A DNA stretch of 64,000 bases from an alpha proteobacterium SCGC AAA028-C07. Its GTDB lineage: Bacteria; Pseudomonadota; Alphaproteobacteria; Pelagibacterales; Pelagibacteraceae. Below are positions 17,559-26,946 of the stretch, piece by piece. Under the pieces are notes generated by a model. The model ran no database searches, had not been told where the DNA came from, and saw nothing but the letters and a program-made list of their open reading frames with translations. The position numbers were made by a program, and so were the translations under genes. Location: contig ATTB01000004.1 of the NCBI GenBank assembly GCA_000419465.1, positions 22,763 to 86,762 on the forward strand. Reading direction: 5' to 3'. How positions within the stretch are numbered: position 1 is the stretch's first letter; each line of letters opens with the position of its first letter.

Positions 17559-18423
17559 ATCTAAAGCCTTTACGTTAATTGAGGTGTTAGTTGTCATGAT
17601 AATAATGGGAATTTTATCTTCTTTTGGGGTAATAGGTTATAATAATTATACAGCTTCTGTAAAAGACACTGCAACAAAATCAAATTATGAAACAATTAAT
17701 AAACTATCAGAATCTGAATTTGCTAAATGTAAACTAAACAAAAATTCAAAAATTTTTAATAATCATGATTGTAAATCATCAGCCCCACCCAGCATTACTC
17801 AGTTGGATGACTATTTTACAAATTCTCAAAAATTAAAAAATCCCTATGACCAAAAACAAAAAGTAATACAAAATGACATTTGTGTAGCAGGAGGGGTGAC
17901 TTTAAAGACAACTAATAAAGGGGTATTTGAAACAAGTTATTTTTCACAAAAAAATAATACTAAAAATACATCAAATATAAATTCCACTTGGGCACAAAAA
18001 TTCACAGACACTACATCAACAAGCGTTTCATTTGCATGCACACAAACTGCAAGCGCAAGCTCATCAGCAAGTTCAGTTACAGTCGGAAGTTTTGACTCCT
18101 ATAAGCCTCCTAATTCTGGAGCAGGAGCTGGAATTATCGTTGATAGAAACGGTAATATGCAAGATAAAATAAGTAATGGAGCTATGGCATGTGGCCCAGA
18201 TTGTTTTACAGCAAATTTTGACTCTTGGTTAAAGGGTGGTGGTCTAGATCCAAATCAATATAAAGTTGTTATGGCCGAGGGTGCAAGCTCAAGTGGAAAC
18301 GTTGCATCAGCATGCGCAAACAAGAATTGTAAATATAATTTTTCTGACAATACTTTTACAGTACTTAATTCTGGAAAGACTTATAAAGCTGGAGAAAGTA
18401 TAGATACAATTTATTCAAAATGA
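17551..18423 (+). CDS. Long two-part pilin 4
   Basis: ATG at 17551 overlaps the previous stop (ATGGTTAA) and is preferred to the track start at 17527, giving 290 residues. The first half is a normal pilin of the local type ('AFTLIEVLVVMIIMGILSS', 'EFAKCKL', 'KLKNPYDQK'). A Ser/Ala-rich linker ('SASSSASSVTV') then leads to an extra domain of about 115 residues with two Cys pairs. Such long pilins often sit at low copy or at tips; that role is inference. Confidence 0.85.
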   Translation: MVKSKAFTLIEVLVVMIIMGILSSFGVIGYNNYTASVKDTATKSNYETINKLSESEFAKCKLNKNSKIFNNHDCKSSAPPSITQLDDYFTNSQKLKNPYDQKQKVIQNDICVAGGVTLKTTNKGVFETSYFSQKNNTKNTSNINSTWAQKFTDTTSTSVSFACTQTASASSSASSVTVGSFDSYKPPNSGAGAGIIVDRNGNMQDKISNGAMACGPDCFTANFDSWLKGGGLDPNQYKVVMAEGASSSGNVASACANKNCKYNFSDNTFTVLNSGKTYKAGESIDTIYSK

Positions 18424-18426
18424 TAA

Positions 18427-18981
18427 ATGGGTTTTAGAGCATTTACATTAATTGAAGTTTTGGTGGTGGTTATGATAATTGGAGTTTTATCTGCTGCTGG
18501 AATATTTGGTTTTAGTAAATATACTGATTATGCAAAGAGAAAAGCCACAGAAAAAAATTTTTTTACAGCTATAAGCGTTATCGAAGCTGAGATTGCAAAA
18601 TGCAAATTATCTGGCAATAGACCCACAGCACTGACTTTCAATTTACCCTGTCCTTTTCAGGCATCAGCATATTATCAAGAGTGTGCCGCTGTATATATGT
18701 CATGGAAATATAAAATTTATAATCCCTTAGCGCCCAAAGAAGAAAGCAGGTGGTCAGTAGGCAGTAGACCTGGAACACAATGCCCAACAACAGTTGAAGA
18801 AACTTTTAGAGGAGGAGTTAGATCGGGGGATGGTCAGCAGGATGGAGATGTAAATATTGTAATATGTCCAAGATCTCCTTATTGTTCTGCAGATCCAGCC
18901 ACAGATGGAAAAATGAAAGTGATGTGGTGGTATGATGGTTTAAAAATGCAAGACTCAAGAATCGTTCAATTGATAAAGTGA
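18427..18981 (+). CDS. Type IV pilin 5
   Basis: This 184-residue prepilin has a very short leader (MGFR, Ala at -1), then 'FTLIEVLVVVMIIGVLSAAGI'. After the helix, 'EIAKCKLSGNRP' matches the array's helix-end Cys motif. The C-terminal domain is unlike the others, with at least five further cysteines and several Trp and Tyr. It lies three bases after pilin 4 and overlaps pilin 6. Confidence 0.83.
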   Translation: MGFRAFTLIEVLVVVMIIGVLSAAGIFGFSKYTDYAKRKATEKNFFTAISVIEAEIAKCKLSGNRPTALTFNLPCPFQASAYYQECAAVYMSWKYKIYNPLAPKEESRWSVGSRPGTQCPTTVEETFRGGVRSGDGQQDGDVNIVICPRSPYCSADPATDGKMKVMWWYDGLKMQDSRIVQLIK

Positions 18982-19466
18982 TAAAAGCTTTTACATTAAT
19001 TGAACTATTAGTTGTTGTTGCAATTATTGGAATTCTTGCAGCAGTTGGAGTTGTCTCTTTTAGTGGTTTTACAGAAAGTGCAAAGGTATCAGCAACAAAA
19101 CAAATTCAGTCTCAAACTATCAAGTATACAAAAGCTGAAATTATGAAATGCAAACTTGGTGCTGCTACAGCTATGAGTGGGTATTTAAATTGCACAGCTT
19201 CTAATCCAGGTTTATTTGCCTTTAACGTTATGCAAGCTTTAACAAATGTGAGTTCTTTAAGAGTTGGAAATATTGATTATGGTGTGTTGAAGGACTCTAA
19301 AAATCCATATGATAATTCCTTACCCGCAATAAGATCAAGAGCTGATTATGAGGTGGGTCAAGTAAGTATTTCCGTTATTGATACAAATTTGCAGATAAAA
19401 ACTTGTTACAGAAGTGGATGTGCTGCAGCAGATACTTCTTTAGTTTTAGTTTCAACTACTGATTAA
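18978..19466 (+). CDS. Type IV major-type pilin 6
   Basis: The GTG start at 18978 overlaps the TGA of pilin 5 (GTGA), giving 162 residues with a three-residue leader (MIK, Ala at -1), which is unusually short. The N-terminal core 'FTLIELLVVVAIIGILAAVGVVSF' is identical to pilins 1 and 2. It has 'EIMKCKLG', a partner Cys, 'KNPYDNSLP' and a C-terminal 'CYRSGC' loop. It is the last gene of the first array and is followed by a hairpin. Confidence 0.86.
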   Translation: MIKAFTLIELLVVVAIIGILAAVGVVSFSGFTESAKVSATKQIQSQTIKYTKAEIMKCKLGAATAMSGYLNCTASNPGLFAFNVMQALTNVSSLRVGNIDYGVLKDSKNPYDNSLPAIRSRADYEVGQVSISVIDTNLQIKTCYRSGCAAADTSLVLVSTTD

Positions 19467-19470
19467 ATGG

Positions 19471-19498
19471 CTTTTAAAGCAAATATTGCTTTTAAAAT
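19471..19498 (+). terminator. Possible terminator after the first pilin array
   Basis: AAAGCAA (19476-19482) pairs with TTGCTTT (19486-19492) across a three-base loop. With one bulge, flanking TTTT and AAAA extend the stem. T-rich sequence (aggttttttcc) follows a few bases later. It lies just after the pilin 6 stop and before pilT. The weak U-tract keeps confidence moderate. Confidence 0.4.
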
Positions 19499-19548
19499 AC
19501 AGGTTTTTTCCATTTTCTTTTAAGGTATAATTAATCAAATTTATAAAC

Positions 19549-20553
19549 ATGCTTAATAAAATTAGCGAACTTGCTAAAACTAATCTTAAAATTTCGGATT
19601 TTCATTTAAGAGAAGGATCTAATATTGCATACCGTGTATTAGGAGAAATCTTTCAGGATACAAACTCCTTAATTAAAAAAAGTGATTTAGAAGAATTATT
19701 AAAAAAAAATTGCACCGAAGAGGAAGTTCAAAATTTTCATAAAAATAATGAATTAGATTGCGCCATTAACCTTGCAGATTTTAGATTCAGAGCTAATTTT
19801 TTTAAAACATTAAATGGAATTGCTGCAGTGCTTAGAAGAATTGTAACTAAAATTCCATCTATGGAGGAGTTAAATTTACCACCTATTATGTATGAAATAG
19901 TTGAGGCGCATAAAGGTTTAGTTTTAGTAACTGGCCCCACAGGATCTGGAAAATCTACAACACTTGCCGCAATCATTGGAAAAATTAATGAACTAAGACC
20001 TAAAAATATTATCACCATTGAAGATCCGGTTGAGTTTATTCATCATGATAAAAAAAGTATTATTTCACAACGAGAAGTTGGCAAACAAACATCCTCATTT
20101 GCACGAGCTTTAAAAAGTGCACTTCGAGAAGATCCAGATGTTATTTTAGTTGGTGAGATGCGAGATTTAGAAACTATTTCCATGGCACTTACTGCAGCAG
20201 AGACAGGACATTTAGTTTTAGGAACACTCCACACAAGTGGTGCTCCTAATACTATCAATAGAATTATCGATGTTTTTCCTCCAGGTCAGCAGGGGCAAAT
20301 TAGAGCACAAATTGCAGAATCTTTGAAAATGATTATTACTCAAAAGTTAATAAAGAAAAAAGATGGAACGGGCCGAGTTGCGGCATTTGAAATTTTAACC
20401 TGCACTCCTCCAATTAAGAATTTAATTAGAGAAGCTAAAGTTCATCAGATTCCAAGCGTAATGCAAACTTCCCAAAAAGATGGAATGGTTACTATGGAAA
20501 AATCTATTGAGATCTTAACTCAAAGTGGGGCAATCTCAGGTGCAATTGATTAA
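19549..20553 (+). CDS. pilT: Pilus retraction ATPase PilT
   Basis: This 334-residue ATPase has Walker A 'GPTGSGKSTT' near residue 128, 'VILVGEMRDLET' as Walker B region and 'GHLVLGTLHTSGA' as His box. It has the PilT C-terminal signature 'IKNLIREAKVHQIPSVMQT'. It lacks the PilB N-terminal domain and zinc motif, confirming a retraction ATPase. Retraction supports twitching motility or DNA uptake. No PilU paralogue was seen. The stop overlaps the start region of the minor-pilin operon. Confidence 0.94.
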   Translation: MLNKISELAKTNLKISDFHLREGSNIAYRVLGEIFQDTNSLIKKSDLEELLKKNCTEEEVQNFHKNNELDCAINLADFRFRANFFKTLNGIAAVLRRIVTKIPSMEELNLPPIMYEIVEAHKGLVLVTGPTGSGKSTTLAAIIGKINELRPKNIITIEDPVEFIHHDKKSIISQREVGKQTSSFARALKSALREDPDVILVGEMRDLETISMALTAAETGHLVLGTLHTSGAPNTINRIIDVFPPGQQGQIRAQIAESLKMIITQKLIKKKDGTGRVAAFEILTCTPPIKNLIREAKVHQIPSVMQTSQKDGMVTMEKSIEILTQSGAISGAID

Positions 20554-21127
20554 ACAAAAAGGGTTTTCGTTAATAGAATTATTAGTGGTGATTGCCTTAC
20601 TTGGCATAATCTCACTTGTTGCAGTTCCAAATATTAGAGAATGGCTTGTAAAAAAAGAAATGGAGAAGGACTTAAATACCATTATGAGTATTGTTAAAAA
20701 TGTATCGAACGATATTGGCAATAATCTTTACGAAATGGGTGGAGTATTTTTTGATAATAACAACGGCAATGGATTAATTGTTAAAATTAGATATAGAGGA
20801 CCTGATAAATATCGTACTTTTCAAACTTGCAATAACAATGACTCTGAGTGGGATGGAGTTGAAACTTATAGTTCAAGTTCTGTATCAGAAAATTATTCAA
20901 CATTTTCAAATATTAGACTAGATAGAGCCACTGCCAATTTTTGTTTTTCAAAGAATTTTACAGTGAATTTCACAGGCAATGTAAGTTTGTGTCATAAAGA
21001 AAAAAATACTAATGCCATATGTCAGCTAGTGAATACAAATGACCCTTATTATGATCTAATTGTTCAAAGAACAGGAAAAGCCGGATTTTTAAAATATTCA
21101 TATGCAAAAAAACACTGGGTTCAATAA
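20546..21127 (+). CDS. Minor pilin, GspH/FimT-like
   Basis: The track begins at GTG 20525 inside pilT. TTG at 20546, overlapping the pilT stop, gives a typical short leader (MIKQKG) before 'FSLIELLVVIALLGIISLV'. The product is then 193 residues. The helix continues 'PNIREWLVKKEMEKDLNTIMS', like FimT/GspH priming pilins. The globular part has several cysteines and many Asn. It is first of four minor pilins, all with Gly at -1, probably forming the priming or tip complex. Confidence 0.75.
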   Translation: MIKQKGFSLIELLVVIALLGIISLVAVPNIREWLVKKEMEKDLNTIMSIVKNVSNDIGNNLYEMGGVFFDNNNGNGLIVKIRYRGPDKYRTFQTCNNNDSEWDGVETYSSSSVSENYSTFSNIRLDRATANFCFSKNFTVNFTGNVSLCHKEKNTNAICQLVNTNDPYYDLIVQRTGKAGFLKYSYAKKHWVQ

Positions 21128-21542
21128 CAAAGGAATTAGCTTAATAGAAGCTCTAGTTTCTATCGTTATATTAACCGTTGGTATTGTGTCGGTTTTACAA
21201 TTATCGGTTTATGCCGTTCGAACTGCCGATGTTACACTTGAAAAAACTAAAGTTAATTTTTTATCTGAAATGATGATGGAAACTTTAGTTGTAAATCAAA
21301 GTGCCTTACAAAGTTATCAATTAAGCATCAATGATTGCAATTACACTTTTAATAATAATTTACAAAAAATTTGGACAGAAACTTATAAAAATGTTTTAGA
21401 CACCAATACTAAAACAACACGATGTCTTCCAGGAGATAAAAAACTTGCAACAATTTCCAATAATAACAATAACGCGAGTATTAATTTTAGTGTTGGGGGT
21501 GGTAAGCAAAATAAATTTTTAGGGTTTTCAAAAATTGAATAA
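21102..21542 (+). CDS. pilV: Minor pilin PilV-like
   Basis: This 146-residue prepilin has signal 'NKGISLIEALVSIVILTVGIVSVLQ', the PilV/GspI pattern (SLIEALVS.VIL..GI). Its start overlaps the previous gene by 26 bases. Two cysteines may form a disulfide. PilV-type proteins initiate pilus assembly with PilW, PilX and PilY1, and the gene order here matches that set. Confidence 0.82.
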   Translation: MQKNTGFNNKGISLIEALVSIVILTVGIVSVLQLSVYAVRTADVTLEKTKVNFLSEMMMETLVVNQSALQSYQLSINDCNYTFNNNLQKIWTETYKNVLDTNTKTTRCLPGDKKLATISNNNNNASINFSVGGGKQNKFLGFSKIE

Positions 21543-22311
21543 TTTTTTAAAAAATAACAAGGGTTTAACCCTAGTTGAAATTCTAGTGGCCACCGTCATT
21601 GGCAGTATAACGGTTGCTGCAATTTATTTTTCTTTTGGAATATTTTCTAGCACTTACCTTGGCATAGTTGCAAAAGTACAAGTAAGTAAAGACATAAGAA
21701 ATGCATTGACGGTTATAACTAAGGATGTTCGTCTTGCAGGATATACTTCAAAAATTCCAACTCAGAGTGGAGGTGTGAGCTTTGCACCATTTTCAACGAT
21801 GAATAATAAAATTATTGTTAGAAAAAACACATATTTTAACCAAAATTCCATGCCCGGATCTTATGCTTCAGGAACTAATGATGTATTAGAAGTTATTTAT
21901 GATCGAGACCGAAGCACAAGAGTGAGAGTTTCTTATGCGCAAAGTAATGATGGTTTTTTGAAAAAAAGATTATCAAGATGTTTAAATGCAGACTGCTCTG
22001 GGGATAGCGATTATGTTTATAATGAAAATGGGTTTTATGATTATCAGCCTATCGCTGGTCAAGGGTTAGAGGGTTTTAAAGTCACAGCATTTAATTCTGC
22101 AGGAACTGAACTTACTTCTACGCAAGCAAATCAAGCCCAATTTATTAGGGTATCAGTTCTTTATTCATCTGCAACAAATGGTGAGGTTCATAAAACCGAA
22201 CAACAACAAACCTTTAAAGTGGAAGAATTAACAGTTTCTAAAAATGATAAATTTTTTAGAGATATGGCAAGTGTTCTAATTTATCCAAGAAATATTCAAA
22301 CATTAAAATGA
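21535..22311 (+). CDS. pilW: Minor pilin PilW-like
   Basis: The TTG start at 21535 overlaps the pilV-like stop. The 258-residue product has 'NKGLTLVEILVATVIGSITVAA' and, after the helix, 'RNALTVITKDVRLAGYTSKI', the hallmark of PilW/GspJ proteins. It belongs to the minor-pilin tip complex. The gene ends overlapping the next start (ATGA). Confidence 0.85.
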   Translation: MNNFLKNNKGLTLVEILVATVIGSITVAAIYFSFGIFSSTYLGIVAKVQVSKDIRNALTVITKDVRLAGYTSKIPTQSGGVSFAPFSTMNNKIIVRKNTYFNQNSMPGSYASGTNDVLEVIYDRDRSTRVRVSYAQSNDGFLKKRLSRCLNADCSGDSDYVYNENGFYDYQPIAGQGLEGFKVTAFNSAGTELTSTQANQAQFIRVSVLYSSATNGEVHKTEQQQTFKVEELTVSKNDKFFRDMASVLIYPRNIQTLK

Positions 22312-22973
22312 TAAAAAAGATAAAAAAAAATAACCAGCAAAAACAAAAAGGATTTGCCCTTGTGCTAGCCATTCTTTTGTTGGTTGTGATGTCCATAATG
22401 GGTGTGACATTGGTTACAATTGTTTCAGGAGATTTTAACGAAAATGAAAAAAGAGATGAGTATCAACAATCACTCTATGCGGCTGAAACGGCTGTCAACG
22501 ATGCAAAAGTTTGGCTAAGAAAAACAGGTTTGCCTACATCTCCACAAGCCTTTAATGGCGGTGGAGTGACTGGTTGGTGTCAGATTTCAAGATTTAATGA
22601 TTTAACAAATCTTGCAAATACTTTTGTTGTTGGAACTGCGCCAAGTGGTGGAAAGAATTTTAATACAATCATTAATTCCACCGGTGCTGATAAGACAAAA
22701 TATGAAAGTTTTGAATTTTATTGGTTTGTAACTTTCCCTCCAACTTGGGATACTGCAACGAGCACTTATAAGACAATAGCTCAAATTACAGCAAGCGCTT
22801 CAGGCAGTACAGGTACTAATGTTGGTGAAAGTGCAAATTATAAAAGCTCATCATCAAGCTCAGGTCTTTATTATAAAATTTATGCTTGTGGTAGAAAAAA
22901 GCCATCATTATTGAATCCTTTTGAAAATACTCCGGTTGCAGCTTTAGATGTAATAGTAAAGGCCGTTCGATGA
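22308..22973 (+). CDS. pilX: Minor pilin PilX-like
   Basis: This 221-residue protein has an 18-residue basic leader, then 'KGFALVLAILLLVVMSIMGVT' with no Glu at position +5. PilX and GspK characteristically lack it. The helix continues into 'QQSLYAAETAVNDAKVWL', the PilX 'AAE.A...A..WL' motif. It would sit at the pilus tip below PilY1. Its stop overlaps the next start (ATGA). Confidence 0.85.
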   Translation: MIKKIKKNNQQKQKGFALVLAILLLVVMSIMGVTLVTIVSGDFNENEKRDEYQQSLYAAETAVNDAKVWLRKTGLPTSPQAFNGGGVTGWCQISRFNDLTNLANTFVVGTAPSGGKNFNTIINSTGADKTKYESFEFYWFVTFPPTWDTATSTYKTIAQITASASGSTGTNVGESANYKSSSSSSGLYYKIYACGRKKPSLLNPFENTPVAALDVIVKAVR

Positions 22974-23485
22974 GAAAAATAAATTTTAAATATTTGATTT
23001 TATTTTTAATTCTTCTTACTAATGAAGTCTTTGCTTGTAATATTAAATTTAGAAATTTTGGCTCAAGCCCTGATGCTGTAAAATTAAATCCACCACCGTT
23101 CATGTTGAATGATCCTTTGGGAGGATTAAACATCTTAACTCCTATTTCAGCTTTATGTCCTCAAAATAAAGAATTATTTGGAACTATGGTCTCGTTATTT
23201 TACATCAATAATGAACTCGTTGAGATTAGATTAGAACGTTATAATCAAAACGATAGAGCATTGATGGACCTTGCAATTGCAAGGTATGGAGATTTTAAAC
23301 GTTCTTTAGCTTTCGATAGAAAAAATTGGCAAGGATTTAATAAATGGGAAAATAGTAATGAAGTCATAAATTATTTAGCAACTCCCATTCAAGGCGGCAA
23401 TACTGAAAAACTAAGCATTACCTCAAAGCAACACGTTAATAAAATTTCAGAATATTTTTCAAAAAAAGAACAATGGAAAAAATAG
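22970..23485 (+). CDS. Secreted protein of the pilus operon, unknown
   Basis: This 171-residue protein has a signal sequence ('YLILFLILLTNEVFA') with Cys directly after the likely cleavage site. That could be lipidated, although the box is poor. The mature part is about 150 residues and has one further Cys and no recognised domain. It overlaps the pilX-like gene by 4 bases and pilY1 by 13, so it is firmly in the tip-complex operon. A chaperone or partner of PilY1 is possible but not shown. Confidence 0.7.
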   Translation: MRKINFKYLILFLILLTNEVFACNIKFRNFGSSPDAVKLNPPPFMLNDPLGGLNILTPISALCPQNKELFGTMVSLFYINNELVEIRLERYNQNDRALMDLAIARYGDFKRSLAFDRKNWQGFNKWENSNEVINYLATPIQGGNTEKLSITSKQHVNKISEYFSKKEQWKK

Positions 23486-26400
23486 CTAAAATTTTACTTC
23501 TTATTGTTTTTTTAGTTTTTACAAAAAATGTAAATTCTAAATCACCCCCTCCAGGCACTGGGACTAGCGATATTCCAGCAAATATCATGATTATGTTAGA
23601 TAATTCTGGCAGCATGAATTGGGCTTTAAATTCTAGCTCAGCAAGTAGTTTAGAATATCCAATCGATGTTGCAGTTGATAGTTCAGGTAATATTTATGCG
23701 CTTGAATATTTTAGATGCAGAGTTGTAAAGTATAATAGCAGCGGAACTTTTATAAGAGCATTTGGATCTTGTGGCAGTAATAACAATCAGTTGAGTGCTC
23801 CTCATCAAATTTTTGTAAGTGGTAATGAAATTTTTACCACAAATACAACAGATAATTTTATAAATATTACTGATCTAGATGGAAATTTTAAAAGAAGTCT
23901 TTTAATTCGCGATCAATTTGGGGTAGGTAGCGGCGCGGTTAGAGGTGTTACGGTATTTGGAAATTATTTATATTTAAATTTCGAGAGAGAAATAAGAATT
24001 TACGATAAAAATTCATCTGGATATGCGTCGCCAATACAAACGCGTACCGGAAGTAATTTAGTTAGTTATATAGTTGGGATGGATATTTCGAATGATGGTA
24101 CAAAATTATTAGTAAGTAATTATGATTTATCAAATAGTGGCTCTAAACTAGTTGTCTTTTCCTTATCTGGAGGATTAATGACTGGTGCCTATACGATTGT
24201 AAGTAATGACATTACTAGAGGTTGGGATGCAGTATTTGACAGTAGCAATAATATTTATGCAACAGACTATATTAATTATAGAATTCAGAAATTCACATCA
24301 TCTTATGTTAACTCTGCTAAGTATGGTTCTTACTCTAGTAGCACTCCATTTCTTCAACCAAGAGGTATAGGAAAAGACTCAGCGGATAATATTTACGTTG
24401 CAGATTTCTGGCAAAATAAAATTTATAAACTCAACTCTTCTTTAACTACCGTCTCTACGATTTCAGGTGGCAATAGAATGGATGTTGCAAAAAGTGTTAT
24501 AAAGAAAATTGTTTCTAATACTGAACTTACATCAAAAGCAAATTTTGGATTGATGGAATGGGGTTGGCCTTATGCAACAAGCAATGGTGGTCTCAGAATT
24601 AGAGTTCCAATAAGCTCATCTGGAGCTAAGACAATTTTTACTAATGTTGATGGAGTTATTGCTGATGGAGGAACTTATCTAAATAATGCTTTAAGTCTTG
24701 CAAAAAGTTATTTTGCAGGCTCAGCAGGATATCCTTCTCCTATAATTTCAGGAGCAAGTTGTCAGCTTAATTATTTGATTGTTATCAGTGATGGGGAATG
24801 GGCAGATCCTTCAGGTGTAGTAAGCACTGCAACCACACTTGCAAATCAAACTCCTCCTATTAAAACTTTCGCGGTAGGGCTTGCGCTTGGAAGCAGTTCT
24901 ACAAATTACACAAATCTTGCTGTAGCTGGTGGTACTAAAGTTCCATTATATGCAAGTAATGAGCAGGAATTATTAGCAGCATTAACCGATGCAATTAAAC
25001 AAGTAATTTCATCTACTTTAACGTTTTCAGCCCCAGCAGTTACTTCTGAGATAACAAAAGATAATTTTATTTATCAATCTACATTTAGTTATGCTCCAAA
25101 CAAGCAGTGGGAGGGAAGTTTAAAAAAATACAAATTAAATGCAGATAGTACTATCGGTAATTTAGAGTGGGATGCTGGTACAAAGCTTAATAGCAAAAGC
25201 GCATCTAGTCGACAATTATGGACAGTTGGATTATCAGGAACAGGCCTAAATAATTTTACTACATCCTATCGAAGTGAATTGAGAGATCGTTTCCAATCAA
25301 GTCTAGCATCATCCGATGCCCAAGTTGATAAATTAATAAATTTTGTAAGAGGAATTGATACTTACGATCAAGATGCAGACGGTAATACTTCAGAGGAGAG
25401 ACATAAATTAAATGATATTTACCATTCGCAAATTTCAATTGTAAGCCCTCCCTCATCATCTATTACTTATACTTCTATTTATGAGGACTCTTATTATCGA
25501 AGTGTAAATAATTACACAAATTTCACAGGCGGTGGAACTTGTGGAGGTGGATGTGCTAGTCGAAGGGAAATAGTTTTAGCAGGATCTAATGCTGGAATTT
25601 TACATGCTATTGATGCATCTTCTGGAGAAGAGTTGTGGGGATTTATTCCACCCAGCATGTTAAGTAAATTACCCAAAATAATATCTAGCACTGCAAATGT
25701 TACTAATGCAATTTTTGGAGTAGACGGCTCACCAGTTGTTAAAGATATTTATTATGGTGGAGTGTGGAGAACAATTGTTCTTACAGGATTAGGAAGAGGT
25801 GGTAATAGTTACTTTGCTTTAGATATTACAAATCCAAATTCTCCAACACATTTATTTACAATTGAAAATGATGATAATGGAAAAGTTGTAAACTTTTGGA
25901 ATAGTTCAGGCTTTAAAACTAGTTATCTGCATAGCTTTGGATCAGTTGCAGACGCCACTAAAGATTATTCAAAATTAGGAGAGACATGGTCGACACCTAG
26001 AATTATTCGTATACGTATAAGCAATGTTGATAAATGGGTTGCAGTTTTTGGCGCAGGTTTTAATGGAGGTGTAAATCCTAATTTAGGTTCTGCAGCATTT
26101 GTTATGGATCTTGAAAATGGCGGAAATCTTTTAAAAAAAATTGATATTACTGATAAATCAAACACTATTGCAAATTCGGTACCATCCGATCTTGTGGTTA
26201 TTACTGCAAATGGCACAACTAAAGCACAATATTATGGAGCAATGGTTTATGTGCCAGATTATGAAGGGAAAGTTACAAAAATTAACTTAACAAGCTCAGG
26301 TACTCTTTATCAATCCACACAATTATTTGATGCAGATTCCTCAACTACCAATGGTCGATATATATTAAACGGCGCAGAAGCTACTATAAATTCCGATACT

Positions 26401-26946
26401 TTATGGCTGTATTTTGGAACGGGGGACTCAGAAAAACTCCAAGATCAAATTTCAGGAACAGAAAACAGAATTTACGGTATCAAAGATGTGAATTTTCCAA
26501 ATTTCGTATCCTTAGGATCAGCCGGCACAATATCTAACTGCAGAAACACAACAACACAAACCAGCTGCCCAACAAGCAGTGATCTTGGTTGGTATGTCAA
26601 TTTACCAAATGCCCAAAAATTAACTGCTCAACCTACCATTAAAAATTCATCTGTATATTTTCCAGTTTATGAGCCAACAACGGGTGCATATATTTGTAAT
26701 ACTGGAAAAGCTATATTAAAAGCAACAGGAACAACTTGCGGCGACTCTTTGTTATCTGTAACTTTAGGAACTGGAGTTTTGTCTAAAGTTACAACTTCAG
26801 GCACTAAAGTAATTGTTGGAATAAGTGGAACTGCAGATACGAGTCAGGCCGCAGGATTTATTAAAAAAGATAATTTAATTACAGGTGAACAAGTTGGTAC
26901 ATCCTCAACTTCTACAATTATTACTGAGTCATGGAGAGAAAATTAA
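23473..26946 (+). CDS. pilY1: PilY1-like pilus tip adhesin with vWA and two propeller domains
   Basis: This 1157-residue secreted protein begins with a signal sequence. Its vWA domain opens with the MIDAS motif 'DNSGS' at residues 43-47. The rest of that domain resumes only near residue 334 ('NRMDVAKSVIKK'), with the MIDAS Thr near 400 and Asp near 440. Residues about 57-330 between them are NHL-like propeller repeats ('AVDSSGNIYA', 'KDSADNIYVADF'). Residues about 690-1140 are the PilY1 beta-propeller ('AGSNAGILHAIDASSGEELW', 'FGVDGSPVVKD'). PilY1 caps the tip, binds surfaces and modulates retraction. Its tail overlaps convergent pilD by 26 bases. Confidence 0.92.
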   Translation: MEKIAKILLLIVFLVFTKNVNSKSPPPGTGTSDIPANIMIMLDNSGSMNWALNSSSASSLEYPIDVAVDSSGNIYALEYFRCRVVKYNSSGTFIRAFGSCGSNNNQLSAPHQIFVSGNEIFTTNTTDNFINITDLDGNFKRSLLIRDQFGVGSGAVRGVTVFGNYLYLNFEREIRIYDKNSSGYASPIQTRTGSNLVSYIVGMDISNDGTKLLVSNYDLSNSGSKLVVFSLSGGLMTGAYTIVSNDITRGWDAVFDSSNNIYATDYINYRIQKFTSSYVNSAKYGSYSSSTPFLQPRGIGKDSADNIYVADFWQNKIYKLNSSLTTVSTISGGNRMDVAKSVIKKIVSNTELTSKANFGLMEWGWPYATSNGGLRIRVPISSSGAKTIFTNVDGVIADGGTYLNNALSLAKSYFAGSAGYPSPIISGASCQLNYLIVISDGEWADPSGVVSTATTLANQTPPIKTFAVGLALGSSSTNYTNLAVAGGTKVPLYASNEQELLAALTDAIKQVISSTLTFSAPAVTSEITKDNFIYQSTFSYAPNKQWEGSLKKYKLNADSTIGNLEWDAGTKLNSKSASSRQLWTVGLSGTGLNNFTTSYRSELRDRFQSSLASSDAQVDKLINFVRGIDTYDQDADGNTSEERHKLNDIYHSQISIVSPPSSSITYTSIYEDSYYRSVNNYTNFTGGGTCGGGCASRREIVLAGSNAGILHAIDASSGEELWGFIPPSMLSKLPKIISSTANVTNAIFGVDGSPVVKDIYYGGVWRTIVLTGLGRGGNSYFALDITNPNSPTHLFTIENDDNGKVVNFWNSSGFKTSYLHSFGSVADATKDYSKLGETWSTPRIIRIRISNVDKWVAVFGAGFNGGVNPNLGSAAFVMDLENGGNLLKKIDITDKSNTIANSVPSDLVVITANGTTKAQYYGAMVYVPDYEGKVTKINLTSSGTLYQSTQLFDADSSTTNGRYILNGAEATINSDTLWLYFGTGDSEKLQDQISGTENRIYGIKDVNFPNFVSLGSAGTISNCRNTTTQTSCPTSSDLGWYVNLPNAQKLTAQPTIKNSSVYFPVYEPTTGAYICNTGKAILKATGTTCGDSLLSVTLGTGVLSKVTTSGTKVIVGISGTADTSQAAGFIKKDNLITGEQVGTSSTSTIITESWREN

